DNA of 37,651 nucleotides from Dolichospermum sp. UHCC 0259. Its GTDB lineage: Bacteria; Cyanobacteriota; Cyanobacteriia; Cyanobacteriales; Nostocaceae. The notes below the pieces were generated by a model. The model saw nothing but the letters and a program-made list of their open reading frames with translations. It ran no database searches and was not told where the DNA came from. Below are positions 8,622-15,924 of the stretch, in pieces (position 1 is the first letter of the stretch; every line of letters begins with the position of its first letter). Location: positions 1 to 37,651 of the forward strand of contig NZ_VIKX01000098.1 in NCBI RefSeq assembly GCF_009711935.1. The letters run 5' to 3'. Position numbers and translations under genes: made by a program.

Positions 8622-8743
8622 AGGACTTACGCAAGTGTCACACTGAAAATCTGTTGTAGGGGGTGTCAGATATCAAAAATCTGTTTATTTGCAGGATTTA
8701 TGTAGTCTGACGCACTATACCAATGTGCCAGTTGCGTAAGTTA
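8622..8743. mobile_element. MITE-like element with ~18-bp imperfect terminal inverted repeats
   Basis: Left end GACTTACGCAAGTGTCACA (8624-8642) pairs with right end TGTGCCAGTTGCGTAAGTT (8724-8742), 16 of 18 matches. An inner GTGTCAGA/TCTGACGCAC pairing strengthens the fold. No coding capacity. GGACTTACGCA-type ends are seen on cyanobacterial insertion sequences, so it is probably mobilised in trans. Confidence 0.7.
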
Positions 8744-8854
8744 ATGAAATTTTAAACGCGTCTGATAGCGTAGCGTGGCGCAAGCCATATCAGGATAACA
8801 GGATGAAAACTTCTTTGGTTAGGCAATTTGGACGTTTCTACCGTAAATCTAAGA

Positions 8855-8942
8855 GATTCCTACGGAGTGCTTCGCTATCGCCTCAACAATCATTTTCTCG
8901 ATTTTGTAAGAGGCGATCCGAAGGTCAGTGTAGCGATCGCTA
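8855..8942. repeat. Dispersed palindromic repeats (second copies of 5129 and 5222 repeats)
   Basis: 8855-8881 matches 5129-5155 at 26/27 positions and 8911-8942 matches 5222-5254 closely. The spacing between the two parts differs (about 30 versus 66 bases), so they are separate units that tend to co-occur. Confidence 0.8.
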
Positions 8943-8969
8943 ATACTACAAATAATACATACCATATAT

Positions 8970-9194
8970 TTAAACAGCGGCAATAAATTCTTCTACTGTT
9001 AACCCAGCAGTTCGTATCAGTCCGCGTAAAGTCCCTTTTGCCACCTCATGATGATCAGGCACAGACAAAGTTACCATTTCACCTTCTTTAACCAAAATGA
9101 TATGACTTGCACTTTGGCGTGCAAATCGCCAGCCTAGTTTTTCAAAAGTACGAACTATTTCTTGTCCACTCAGAACAGGTAGTTTTGATGCCAT
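8970..9194 (-). CDS. hicA: Type II toxin HicA (mRNA interferase)
   Basis: 74 aa. Typical HicA/YcfA: SGQEIVRTFEKLGWRFARQSASHIIL with the catalytic His at 31, then VPDHHEVAKGTLRGLIRTAGLTVEEF. The dsRNA-binding-like fold cleaves mRNA and is inhibited by HicB. Two bases separate it from the upstream hicB stop, so it is one operon in the antitoxin-first order. Confidence 0.93.
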   Translation of the reverse strand: MASKLPVLSGQEIVRTFEKLGWRFARQSASHIILVKEGEMVTLSVPDHHEVAKGTLRGLIRTAGLTVEEFIAAV

Positions 9195-9196
9195 AA

Positions 9197-9403
9197 CTAT
9201 ACTAAGACTTCTACTTGTTTAGTTTCAATAGTCAATGGCAACCCCATTTCTGCCCTCACTTGTAAGCAAGCAGAAATTGCATCTTGAATATTATCTAAAG
9301 CCTCTTCTTTTGTCGCTCCCTGACTAATGCAACCAGGAATACTAGGACATTCAATAATCCAGATACCATCTTCGTCTCGATCAATAGTGACATTGAATTT
9401 CAT
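9197..9403 (-). CDS. hicB: Type II antitoxin HicB (short form)
   Basis: 68 aa, HicB-like partial RNase H fold: MKFNVTIDRDEDGIWIIECPSIPGCISQGATKEEAL..IQDAI. It ends soon after this domain, so no C-terminal ribbon-helix-helix or HTH DNA-binding domain is present; autoregulation would need another partner. Paired with hicA immediately downstream. Confidence 0.93.
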   Translation of the reverse strand: MKFNVTIDRDEDGIWIIECPSIPGCISQGATKEEALDNIQDAISACLQVRAEMGLPLTIETKQVEVLV

Positions 9404-9615
9404 ACTAAGTTGTAGTTAAGTAATACCTGTATTTTAGCTTTGAAAATTTCGATTATTCAACTGAACTTGCACAGTCTCAGTTTTAATGAAAGATTACAGC
9501 AGATTCTGGGAAAAAGTCAATTGCGATCGCTTTAAATAATAATTACAAGTGATACCTGCTGAGTAACAAACAGATACCACTCTCATAACCGTTCTCTTTC
9601 TCAGTCGAGTCTACT

Positions 9616-10311
9616 TCACAAGCTACCATAAACGGGAATGACTGCACCACGAAGATCAATAGCTGCTTCTGAGGCTAAAAAGCAGATAACTTTGGCGATA
9701 GATTCGGGTTTTACCCATTTGTCAGCGTTTTCTGCACCCATAGCGGCTCTATTGCTGGGAGTATCAATGATACTGGGGAGAATGGTATTAGCTGTAATAT
9801 TAGTATTTTTGGTTTCATGAGCGATCGCTTTTGTTAAGGCTATCACCCCAGCCTTTGCCGCAGAATAAGCCGCTAAATTTGCCGCAGGTTCAGCACCAGC
9901 GCGAGAACTTACAGTCACAATGCGCCCATAACCATTTTCCAGCATACTTTCAAGGCTATATTTACAAGTCAAAAAAGTTGTATTTAAGTTTAAATCTATT
10001 TGCTGTTTCCAATCATCAAAGCTGTATTTGTGAGTTTTTCCCATCGAAAAACCACCAACCAAATGAATTAACACATCCACTTTTGTCATGCGGCTGACCA
10101 GTTTCTCTACTGATGCTTCATCTTCTAAATCAGCAGGAATAAAATGAATTCTCGCAAAATCTGCCGGGAAAATAATTCCTTTGAGTCGTTCTACATCTTG
10201 AGGATTACGATAAGGAATAGTTACATCTGCACCTTGGGCTATAATGGCGGGTGTGACACCTAAACCGAGTCCCCCTGTACCACCTGTAAGTAAAACTTGT
10301 TTGCCTTTCAT
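9616..10311 (-). CDS. Short-chain dehydrogenase/reductase (SDR)
   Basis: 231 aa, classical SDR size. Cofactor-binding glycine motif TGGTGGLG at ~9-16, NAG-region replaced by HLVGGF (~82-87), catalytic Ser in TVSSRAG and the YSAAK active-site motif. C terminus INDTPSNRA-type loop and GAVIPVYGSL fit the 3-oxoacyl-ACP-reductase-like branch. Substrate cannot be told from sequence. ATG at 10311 with GGAG (complement) about 8 bases upstream. Stands alone. Confidence 0.88.
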   Translation of the reverse strand: MKGKQVLLTGGTGGLGLGVTPAIIAQGADVTIPYRNPQDVERLKGIIFPADFARIHFIPADLEDEASVEKLVSRMTKVDVLIHLVGGFSMGKTHKYSFDDWKQQIDLNLNTTFLTCKYSLESMLENGYGRIVTVSSRAGAEPAANLAAYSAAKAGVIALTKAIAHETKNTNITANTILPSIIDTPSNRAAMGAENADKWVKPESIAKVICFLASEAAIDLRGAVIPVYGSL

Positions 10312-10500
10312 GATAAAGATGCACTCCTTGAATCTTCTTTATTCAAGATAGCGTGGATTTTCCAGAATCAATTTCATGATTTTGTTTCGCGCAATCTCTC
10401 TTAGAGATCCAGCAGGGTAGGCACAAAGGAATAAATACACAGAAAACTGCTGTCATAGAGACGCAGAATTCGGCATCTCTAATTGAAAACAGTAACTAAG

Positions 10501-10684
<184 letters not shown>

Positions 10685-10690
10685 TGTATG

Positions 10691-11008
10691 TTAAAGCTTT
10701 GTTTGTAGATGTTGTACTAGTTGTTCAGCTTGCATAACACCTTCAATTTTATCTACAGGCTGTCCTTGTTTAAATAGTACCAAGGTTGGTAAAGCCGCAA
10801 TGCTGTATCGGCTGGCTAATTCTTTATACTTTTCTGTATCAATTTTGACAATCCGCAACCGATCTTTCAATTGGAGATTAACCTTTTCCAAAATAGGTGT
10901 CATCATTTGACAAGGTCCACACCAGTCAGCATAAAAGTCTACTAATACGGGTACATCTGAACCAGATAGCATTTCTTCAAAGCTGTTGAATTCTTTTTTA
11001 GTGGTCAT
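10691..11008 (-). CDS. trxA: Thioredoxin
   Basis: 105 aa, standard thioredoxin length. Active site WCGPC with Cys30 and Cys33, preceded by VLVDFYAD, and the cis-Pro motif ALPTL near residue 75. Reduces disulfides of target proteins in the cytosol. ATG at 11008. It lies downstream of pdhC on the same strand with a hairpin in the 125-bp gap, so independent transcription is likely. Cyanobacteria have several thioredoxins; which isoform this is was not determined. Confidence 0.93.
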   Translation of the reverse strand: MTTKKEFNSFEEMLSGSDVPVLVDFYADWCGPCQMMTPILEKVNLQLKDRLRIVKIDTEKYKELASRYSIAALPTLVLFKQGQPVDKIEGVMQAEQLVQHLQTKL

Positions 11009-11088
11009 AACACACCAATTTTTAATTAATTGTTTGTTTTAATGTTAGTTCTTAGAATCTAGAATTTGTATATGTTTATATTTTTTAT

Positions 11089-11121
11089 AGATCCCCGACT
11101 TCTCCAAGAGGTCGGGGATCT
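11089..11121 (-). terminator. GC-rich hairpin between pdhC and trxA
   Basis: Perfect 11-bp arms AGATCCCCGAC / GTCGGGGATCT around an 11-nt loop. On the minus strand it is 12 bp beyond the pdhC stop and followed by ATAAAAAA, so it may terminate pdhC transcription, although the T-run is not ideal. Hairpins with this stem are common dispersed repeats in cyanobacteria. Confidence 0.55.
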
Positions 11122-11133
11122 GAGTATTAGTGC

Positions 11134-12447
11134 TTACATTGTCAAAGACTGAGGATTGGTTTCAATCAATTTTGCTAAGTCTTGCAAGAATCCGGCGGCA
11201 TCAGCACCATAAATGATGCGATGATCACAGGTAACAGTTACTTGCATTTGTTGACGGACACCAAATAAGCCGTCGGCTGTGGCTACTACCTGGGGACGTG
11301 ATGCACCAATGGCGAGGATAGAACCTTGTCCAGGTGGTAAAATGGCATCAAAGGTATCTACACCGAACATTCCCAAATTGGAGAGGGTGAAAGTACCGCT
11401 GTTGTATTCTGCTGGTTGTAGCTGTTTGGCTCTAGCGCGTTCTACTAAGGATTTCCAGTTGCGAGATAAGGAGTAGATATCAACTGCATCTGCATTTTGT
11501 AAAACGGGTGTGATTAAACCACCATCATCCATAGCTACGGCGACGGAAATGTTAATATTCGGGTGATTGACAATTCCTTGGTCTGAGTAGCTGGCGTTGA
11601 GGATAGGGTGTTTTTGCAATGTCACGGCTACGGCTTTGGCTAGTAGCGCGGTCATTGTTACGCCTTTAGACTTAATTTGTTTGTAAAGTTTATCGAGTCC
11701 GTCGGTGCTAATTGTGTAACTAACACGGAATACAGGTACGGACAGACTGGCTACCATACCCCGAACTACAGCATTTTGTAAGGTAGTGAATGGTACTACT
11801 TGACCAGGAACAGCACTACTAACTGCTGGTGTGGTGACTGGTGCTGGTGCTGCTACAGGCGCAGGTGTTGGGGCGACTACTGGTGCTGATGCTGGTGCTG
11901 GTGCGGCAGTGACAACGGGGGTAGTAACTGGCTGAACCTTACCAACTGCAACTTCTACATCTTCAGCGACAATGCGACCGTAGGGACCGCTACCTGTGAG
12001 GGTATTTAAATCTACTTTGAGTTCTTTGGCTAGTTTGCGGGCGCGGGGTGAAACTACGACTCTGCCCGGTTGGTGGTTAGAACCATTTTGAGATGCGGTG
12101 ACAGGGGCAGCAACTGCGGCAACTGCAACTGGTGTGGGGGCAGGTGTGGAAGGGGCATCCGCGCCATCTGCGTTGGCTAGGGACTTGGCTGTGGCTATTT
12201 CTGCTTCTGTTTCGGCGATATAAGCGATCGCAGCACCAACTGGGGCGGTTTCACCAGCGGGAACAATGATGTGGGCGAGATATCCTTCGTAAAAGGTTTC
12301 TACATCCATATCAGCTTTATCTGATTCGACCACCACCACGGTTTCGCCTTTCTCCACTTTATCTCCAGGCGATTTGACCCAGGAGACAATTTTGCCTTCG
12401 GTCATGGTGGAACTCAGCGCCGGCATAAATACTTCGTTAATGCTCAT
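11134..12447 (-). CDS. pdhC: Pyruvate dehydrogenase E2, dihydrolipoamide acetyltransferase
   Basis: 437 aa. Lipoyl domain at ~1-80 with the lipoyl Lys44 in VESDKADMDVE. A peripheral-subunit-binding domain follows at ~130-168 (VVSPRARKLAKEL..TGSGPYGRIVAEDVE). Ala/Pro-rich linkers lie at ~90-125 and ~175-215, then the catalytic acyltransferase domain to the end. The active-site motif reads TCDHRIIYGADAA: the usual HxxxDG Asp is Tyr, as I recall for plastid and cyanobacterial E2 proteins, so it is probably not a defect. Transfers acetyl groups to CoA in the pyruvate dehydrogenase complex. ATG at 12447. Confidence 0.95.
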   Translation of the reverse strand: MSINEVFMPALSSTMTEGKIVSWVKSPGDKVEKGETVVVVESDKADMDVETFYEGYLAHIIVPAGETAPVGAAIAYIAETEAEIATAKSLANADGADAPSTPAPTPVAVAAVAAPVTASQNGSNHQPGRVVVSPRARKLAKELKVDLNTLTGSGPYGRIVAEDVEVAVGKVQPVTTPVVTAAPAPASAPVVAPTPAPVAAPAPVTTPAVSSAVPGQVVPFTTLQNAVVRGMVASLSVPVFRVSYTISTDGLDKLYKQIKSKGVTMTALLAKAVAVTLQKHPILNASYSDQGIVNHPNINISVAVAMDDGGLITPVLQNADAVDIYSLSRNWKSLVERARAKQLQPAEYNSGTFTLSNLGMFGVDTFDAILPPGQGSILAIGASRPQVVATADGLFGVRQQMQVTVTCDHRIIYGADAAGFLQDLAKLIETNPQSLTM

Positions 12448-12554
12448 AATGGTGGTTTCAGAATCAAAATTTTTTGAATTGGACTTTAACAGTTGTTATT
12501 AGCTAAAATTGTATCTTGATCACAGGGTTTTAGATAAAAATTTATATGCTGAGG

Positions 12555-12656
12555 GAACAGGGAATAGGAAACAGGGAATAGGGAATATTTATCTTGATTC
12601 TCACCAATTGCCCATCACCAATTACCCATTACCCATCACCTATTTACCCATTGTCT
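12555..12656. repeat. Short tandem repeats upstream of pdhC
   Basis: GGGAACAGGGAATAGGAAAC-type repeats are followed by a run of ATTACCC/ATCACC heptamers. Such short tandem repeats fill several Nostocales intergenic gaps. No gene. Confidence 0.8.
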
Positions 12657-12658
12657 AC

Positions 12659-13108
12659 TTAGATGTCTCCGCGAATTTCTTCGACGATGCCATCACGGAG
12701 GACAACTTCTACCTGCATTTTACTAATCAAGTTATCACCTGGTTCAATGCGGAAAAAGCTTTCCATTTGGAATTGGTTAACTTCTTGATCTAATTCCAAC
12801 AATTGTACTTGCTGGAGGTTTTGCAGCATTTGGTTTTTCTGATCTAGGAGTTCACTTTTCTTTTGATTGACTTGCAGTTGGATATTGTCAATTTGTTGGA
12901 GTGTTTGAGGTCCTGGTGGTTGAACACTTTGTTTTTGAATGGCGCTAATTGCTCTTTGTCCTTCAACGTCTAGTTGTTGCAGTTGTTGGTCAACTTGATT
13001 AATCTGAGCTTGAAGTTGCTGTTGGACTTCCTCTTTCCAGAGACTAGTAACTATGGCTTTGACATTAATCGGGCGTTTTAAAAGTAATTGGGGGTTGGAG
13101 ACATCCAT
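12659..13108 (-). CDS. YlqD-family protein
   Basis: 149 aa. N-terminal LLLKRPINVKAIVTSLWKEE, a long Gln-rich coiled-coil centre (~25-110), and a C-terminal EPGDNLISKMQVEVVLRDGIVEEIRGDI β segment match the YlqD family (PF11068). Function unknown. It starts 97 bases downstream of the acyl-CoA synthetase stop on the same strand, with a REP hairpin between. Confidence 0.8.
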   Translation of the reverse strand: MDVSNPQLLLKRPINVKAIVTSLWKEEVQQQLQAQINQVDQQLQQLDVEGQRAISAIQKQSVQPPGPQTLQQIDNIQLQVNQKKSELLDQKNQMLQNLQQVQLLELDQEVNQFQMESFFRIEPGDNLISKMQVEVVLRDGIVEEIRGDI

Positions 13109-13157
13109 AAAATTTGTACGTTCACTCTTAAATAGTTTGTAGTGTGGTGAGGAGTCA

Positions 13158-13180
13158 GTAGGGGCGGGGTTTCCCCGCCC
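13158..13180. repeat. REP hairpin (GTAG foot, GGGCGGGG stem)
   Basis: GTAG followed by GGGCGGGG-TTT-CCCCGCCC: 8-bp stem, 3-nt loop. Same architecture as the other REPs here, different stem sequence. Lies between fadD and the YlqD gene. Confidence 0.8.
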
Positions 13181-13204
13181 AAGATTTAGGGGAAAATTAG
13201 GAAA

Positions 13205-15169
13205 TTATTTAGCAAACATTGCGTCAATAATATCGCAATATCGTTCCGTGACAACGTGACGACGGATTTTGAGAGTTTGTGTCATGAGTCCATTTTCAAT
13301 TGAGAATTGTTCCTCAATGAGTTTGAATGGTCCAATACGATCATCGGCTCGATAGCTGGGACGGTTTTGAACTTCCCGATTTAATTCTTGACGAAACAAA
13401 TCCTGGACTATTCTACTCTCTAAGTCAATCTTTTCGGTATGATTTTGAGATTGGTTCCATGCTGCTAAGGCTTCTAGGTTAGGAACAATCAGAGCGCCAA
13501 TGCTACGTTGATCTTGTCCTACTAGCATGATTTGGTCAATGTAGGGCGATCGCAAACAAGCATCTTCTATGGGCTGAGGTTCAATATTTTCCCCATTGGT
13601 TAAAACAATGGTATCTTTTGCTCTCCCTGTTAATACTAGGTCATTTTCAGGAGTTACCCAACCCAAATCACCACTGTCAAACCAACCTTCTCCATCTATA
13701 ACTTTTTTTGTAGCTTCGGGATTTTGATAATAGCCTTGCATGATTTGTGGACCCTTGAGCAGCACTAAACCCCGTTCTCCCACTGGTACAGGTTTACGAG
13801 TCTCAGGATGGACAATTTTTACTTCCGTACCTGGAATTGGTTGCCCCGAAGAACCCCGTAAATTTCGCCAAGGACGACGAGCATTAGTTACTGGTGAGGT
13901 TTCTGTCAAACCATAACCTTGTAAAATTTCCACACCAACGATTTCAAAAAAGTTATCTATATACCCAGGTAGCGCCCCACCACCACTAATAACGTGCTTA
14001 ATTTTTCCACCTGTGGCTTCTCGCACTTTAGTATAAACTAATTTTTCACCTAGTATATGGAGTGGTAACAAAGCTAATTCTACTATTTTGGCTTGGAAAC
14101 GTTCAATAAATGAAGCGTGAACGTGATTTAAACTCAATCCCTGGGAAATACGCCGTGCTTCCACATATTTCTGGCTCATGTCCAGTAAAAATTTGATTAA
14201 GCTTTGTTTTTTGGCTGGTTGTTCGCGGAATTGTTTTTGCACTCCTTCATAAATTGATTCCCATAACCTAGGAACAGCAATCATATAATTGGGTTTAAAT
14301 TTCTTTAAATCCCCTTTAACAGAACGCAAATTAGTGTAAATTTGGGTACAGCCTTGAGAAAGTAGAAAATACTCACCACTGCGTTCATAACTATGCCATG
14401 TAGGCAAAATACTCAGGGCAATATCTCCTTTCCTTGGTTGTACTACTGTTCCCAAGTTTCTAACTTGGTGCAGCAAGTTTTTGTGAGATAGCATCACACC
14501 CTTGGGTTTTCCCGTAGTTCCAGAGGTATAAATTAGGGTTGCTAATGTTTCTTCGCCATGTTTAACTACTGCTAGGGTATTTTTGCTACCAATTTCCAAT
14601 AACTGGGAAAAGTTGACTACTTGAAAATTAAGTTCTGTGGGTGGTGTTTCATCGGAAAGTAGAACTACGAGTTTAATCGGTAATTCATTGAGACCTGACC
14701 CTAATTTATTTAGAGTTTTGATATCCTCAATTACCAATGCTGTACTCTCACTATGGGAAATAATATAAAGCAATTCTTCTGGGTCTGCTTGAGCACTACG
14801 GACTGCATTTACTGCTCCAGCAGTCATAATACCCTGATCAGCAATAAACCAACGAGGACTATTATCAGCTATCAGGGAAACCCGTTCACCATAGGGAAGA
14901 GTTTCGCTATTGTTGTTATTGAGGCCTAACTTCTGCAAACCAGACGCAAATCTTTGAATTTGATCCAACAACTGACCATAGGTAATTTTTACTTCTGGTT
15001 TAGAGTGAGGATTATGTAGAGCAATAATATTCTCAAATTTCTTTGCTGCTAAAGTCCAAATTTCTGGTAATGACTCAACATTTGTGTAATCTACTAAACT
15101 CTGTAATGCCAGACTTTCTTGTGCAGAAATGTTATTGAGGAAAGAAGTTGCCGATTGTTTTTTTGTCAT
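13205..15169 (-). CDS. Long-chain fatty acid CoA/ACP ligase (AMP-binding, Aas-like)
   Basis: 654 aa from the ATG at 15169; an upstream TTG at 15190 is open but less likely. AMP-binding P-loop TLIYTSGTTGKPKG, then ..GYGLTETSPV, WFDSGDLGWV and KDTIVLTNGENIEP motifs place it in the long-chain acyl-CoA synthetase branch. Cyanobacteria usually have one such enzyme, acyl-ACP synthetase (aas/slr1609 type), which recycles free fatty acids; this fits that length and motif set. Which thioester acceptor is used cannot be told from sequence. Confidence 0.9.
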   Translation of the reverse strand: MTKKQSATSFLNNISAQESLALQSLVDYTNVESLPEIWTLAAKKFENIIALHNPHSKPEVKITYGQLLDQIQRFASGLQKLGLNNNNSETLPYGERVSLIADNSPRWFIADQGIMTAGAVNAVRSAQADPEELLYIISHSESTALVIEDIKTLNKLGSGLNELPIKLVVLLSDETPPTELNFQVVNFSQLLEIGSKNTLAVVKHGEETLATLIYTSGTTGKPKGVMLSHKNLLHQVRNLGTVVQPRKGDIALSILPTWHSYERSGEYFLLSQGCTQIYTNLRSVKGDLKKFKPNYMIAVPRLWESIYEGVQKQFREQPAKKQSLIKFLLDMSQKYVEARRISQGLSLNHVHASFIERFQAKIVELALLPLHILGEKLVYTKVREATGGKIKHVISGGGALPGYIDNFFEIVGVEILQGYGLTETSPVTNARRPWRNLRGSSGQPIPGTEVKIVHPETRKPVPVGERGLVLLKGPQIMQGYYQNPEATKKVIDGEGWFDSGDLGWVTPENDLVLTGRAKDTIVLTNGENIEPQPIEDACLRSPYIDQIMLVGQDQRSIGALIVPNLEALAAWNQSQNHTEKIDLESRIVQDLFRQELNREVQNRPSYRADDRIGPFKLIEEQFSIENGLMTQTLKIRRHVVTERYCDIIDAMFAK

Positions 15170-15404
15170 AAATGCTACTGTTAAATTCAATTAATAGCGC
15201 TATTTAATATTTAGCTTACACATTAATTGATAATAATTACTGAATTATTCTCGTTCCATATACAAAAATCTATGCTAAACTGATTTTATATAAACTAAAC
15301 ACTATGGTTAAGTCTTACTACATTTCCATATATTTTAAGACTAACCAAGACTAACTAAACTGTTCCTATGTAATTTCGTCAGGGAGTAATTCCCTATAGG
15401 TTTG

Positions 15405-15641
15405 ATGGATGTATTATTGCTCACCGTCATCAATGCTGGGGCTTGTTTAGCTTTACCCAAGCTACTGTCTATAATTTTAGTTCGTAAACCTCAACAATCT
15501 CAACCTCTTTCTATTGTATCTGATTGCCAACCTGCCAAGATGGGAATAACGAGTTTTCCCTATTGTACAGCCTACGCATTAACTGGTAATCAATTTTGTA
15601 AATTTAGTCCGCGTTTTTGTAATCAATGTTCTCCTAATTAA
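15405..15641 (+). CDS. Small putative membrane protein with LPKLLS motif and Cys-rich tail
   Basis: 78 aa from the ATG at 15405 (AGG five bases upstream). The N-terminal segment LLLTVINAGACLALPKLLSIIL is a single likely membrane helix. The rest is polar with four Cys (DCQP, PYCTAY, FCKF, FCNQC). The helix is clearly related to the 32-aa product at 15826. Not a family I recognise. It is supported mainly by this pairing and an open frame. Confidence 0.5.
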   Translation: MDVLLLTVINAGACLALPKLLSIILVRKPQQSQPLSIVSDCQPAKMGITSFPYCTAYALTGNQFCKFSPRFCNQCSPN

Positions 15642-15669
15642 AGAGAGTATTAGCGCATATATTGGTTTT

Positions 15670-15688
15670 GGGCGCAGGGCCTGCGCCC
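15670..15688. repeat. REP hairpin (GGGCGCAG stem), no GTAG foot
   Basis: GGGCGCAGGGCCTGCGCCC, identical in stem and loop to 19688, 30558 and 33779, but preceded by TTTT instead of GTAG. Lies between the two small-peptide genes. Confidence 0.8.
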
Positions 15689-15825
15689 TTACTGGATTTC
15701 TATTTAATTTACTTATGTAATATCAAAGAGATTTAAAAATTCAAAGTTGCTCAAATGTAGTGTTTGTCAGACAAAATGAAGATGTGGTTATCACCAATAT
15801 TTACAAAAGGAAAAGGGAGTTATTT

Positions 15826-15924
15826 ATGACTTTATTTGATGGTCTATTTTTCACACTATTCAATGCAGCTATTTGTTTGGTTTTACCTAAGCTGCTATCT
15901 TTGGTTTTATGTACTAAAAACTAA
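15826..15924 (+). CDS. 32-aa putative membrane peptide, paralogue of the 15405 product
   Basis: Starts MTLFDGLFFTLFNAAICLVL and continues PKLLSLVLCTKN. It aligns with INAGACLALPKLLSIILVRK of the upstream gene (shared N-A-x-C-L-x-L-P-K-L-L-S). AGGGAG lies six bases before the ATG, a strong ribosome site. Essentially one membrane helix plus a short tail. Stop codon overlaps the recQ stop by four bases, convergent. Function unknown. Confidence 0.6.
   Translation: MTLFDGLFFTLFNAAICLVLPKLLSLVLCTKN

Larger units (their letters stand above)
8338..8969. other. Repeat-rich intergenic region
   Basis: 632 bp without a gene. It holds a possible promoter area for the small membrane protein, a ~122-bp MITE-like element (8622-8743), the palindrome GATAGCGTAGCGTGGCG at ~8764 (also near 2430), and two repeats matching the DUF29-like gene end (8855-8881 and 8911-8942). 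Nothing else recognisable. Confidence 0.7.

Noticed and set aside
11134-12447. Inactive E2 because HxxxDG Asp is Tyr
   Set aside because: The HRIIYGAD form is, as far as I recall, the normal state in plastid and cyanobacterial E2 proteins.
12509-12793. 94-codon plus-strand frame
   Set aside because: Runs through short tandem repeats and antisense to the YlqD gene.
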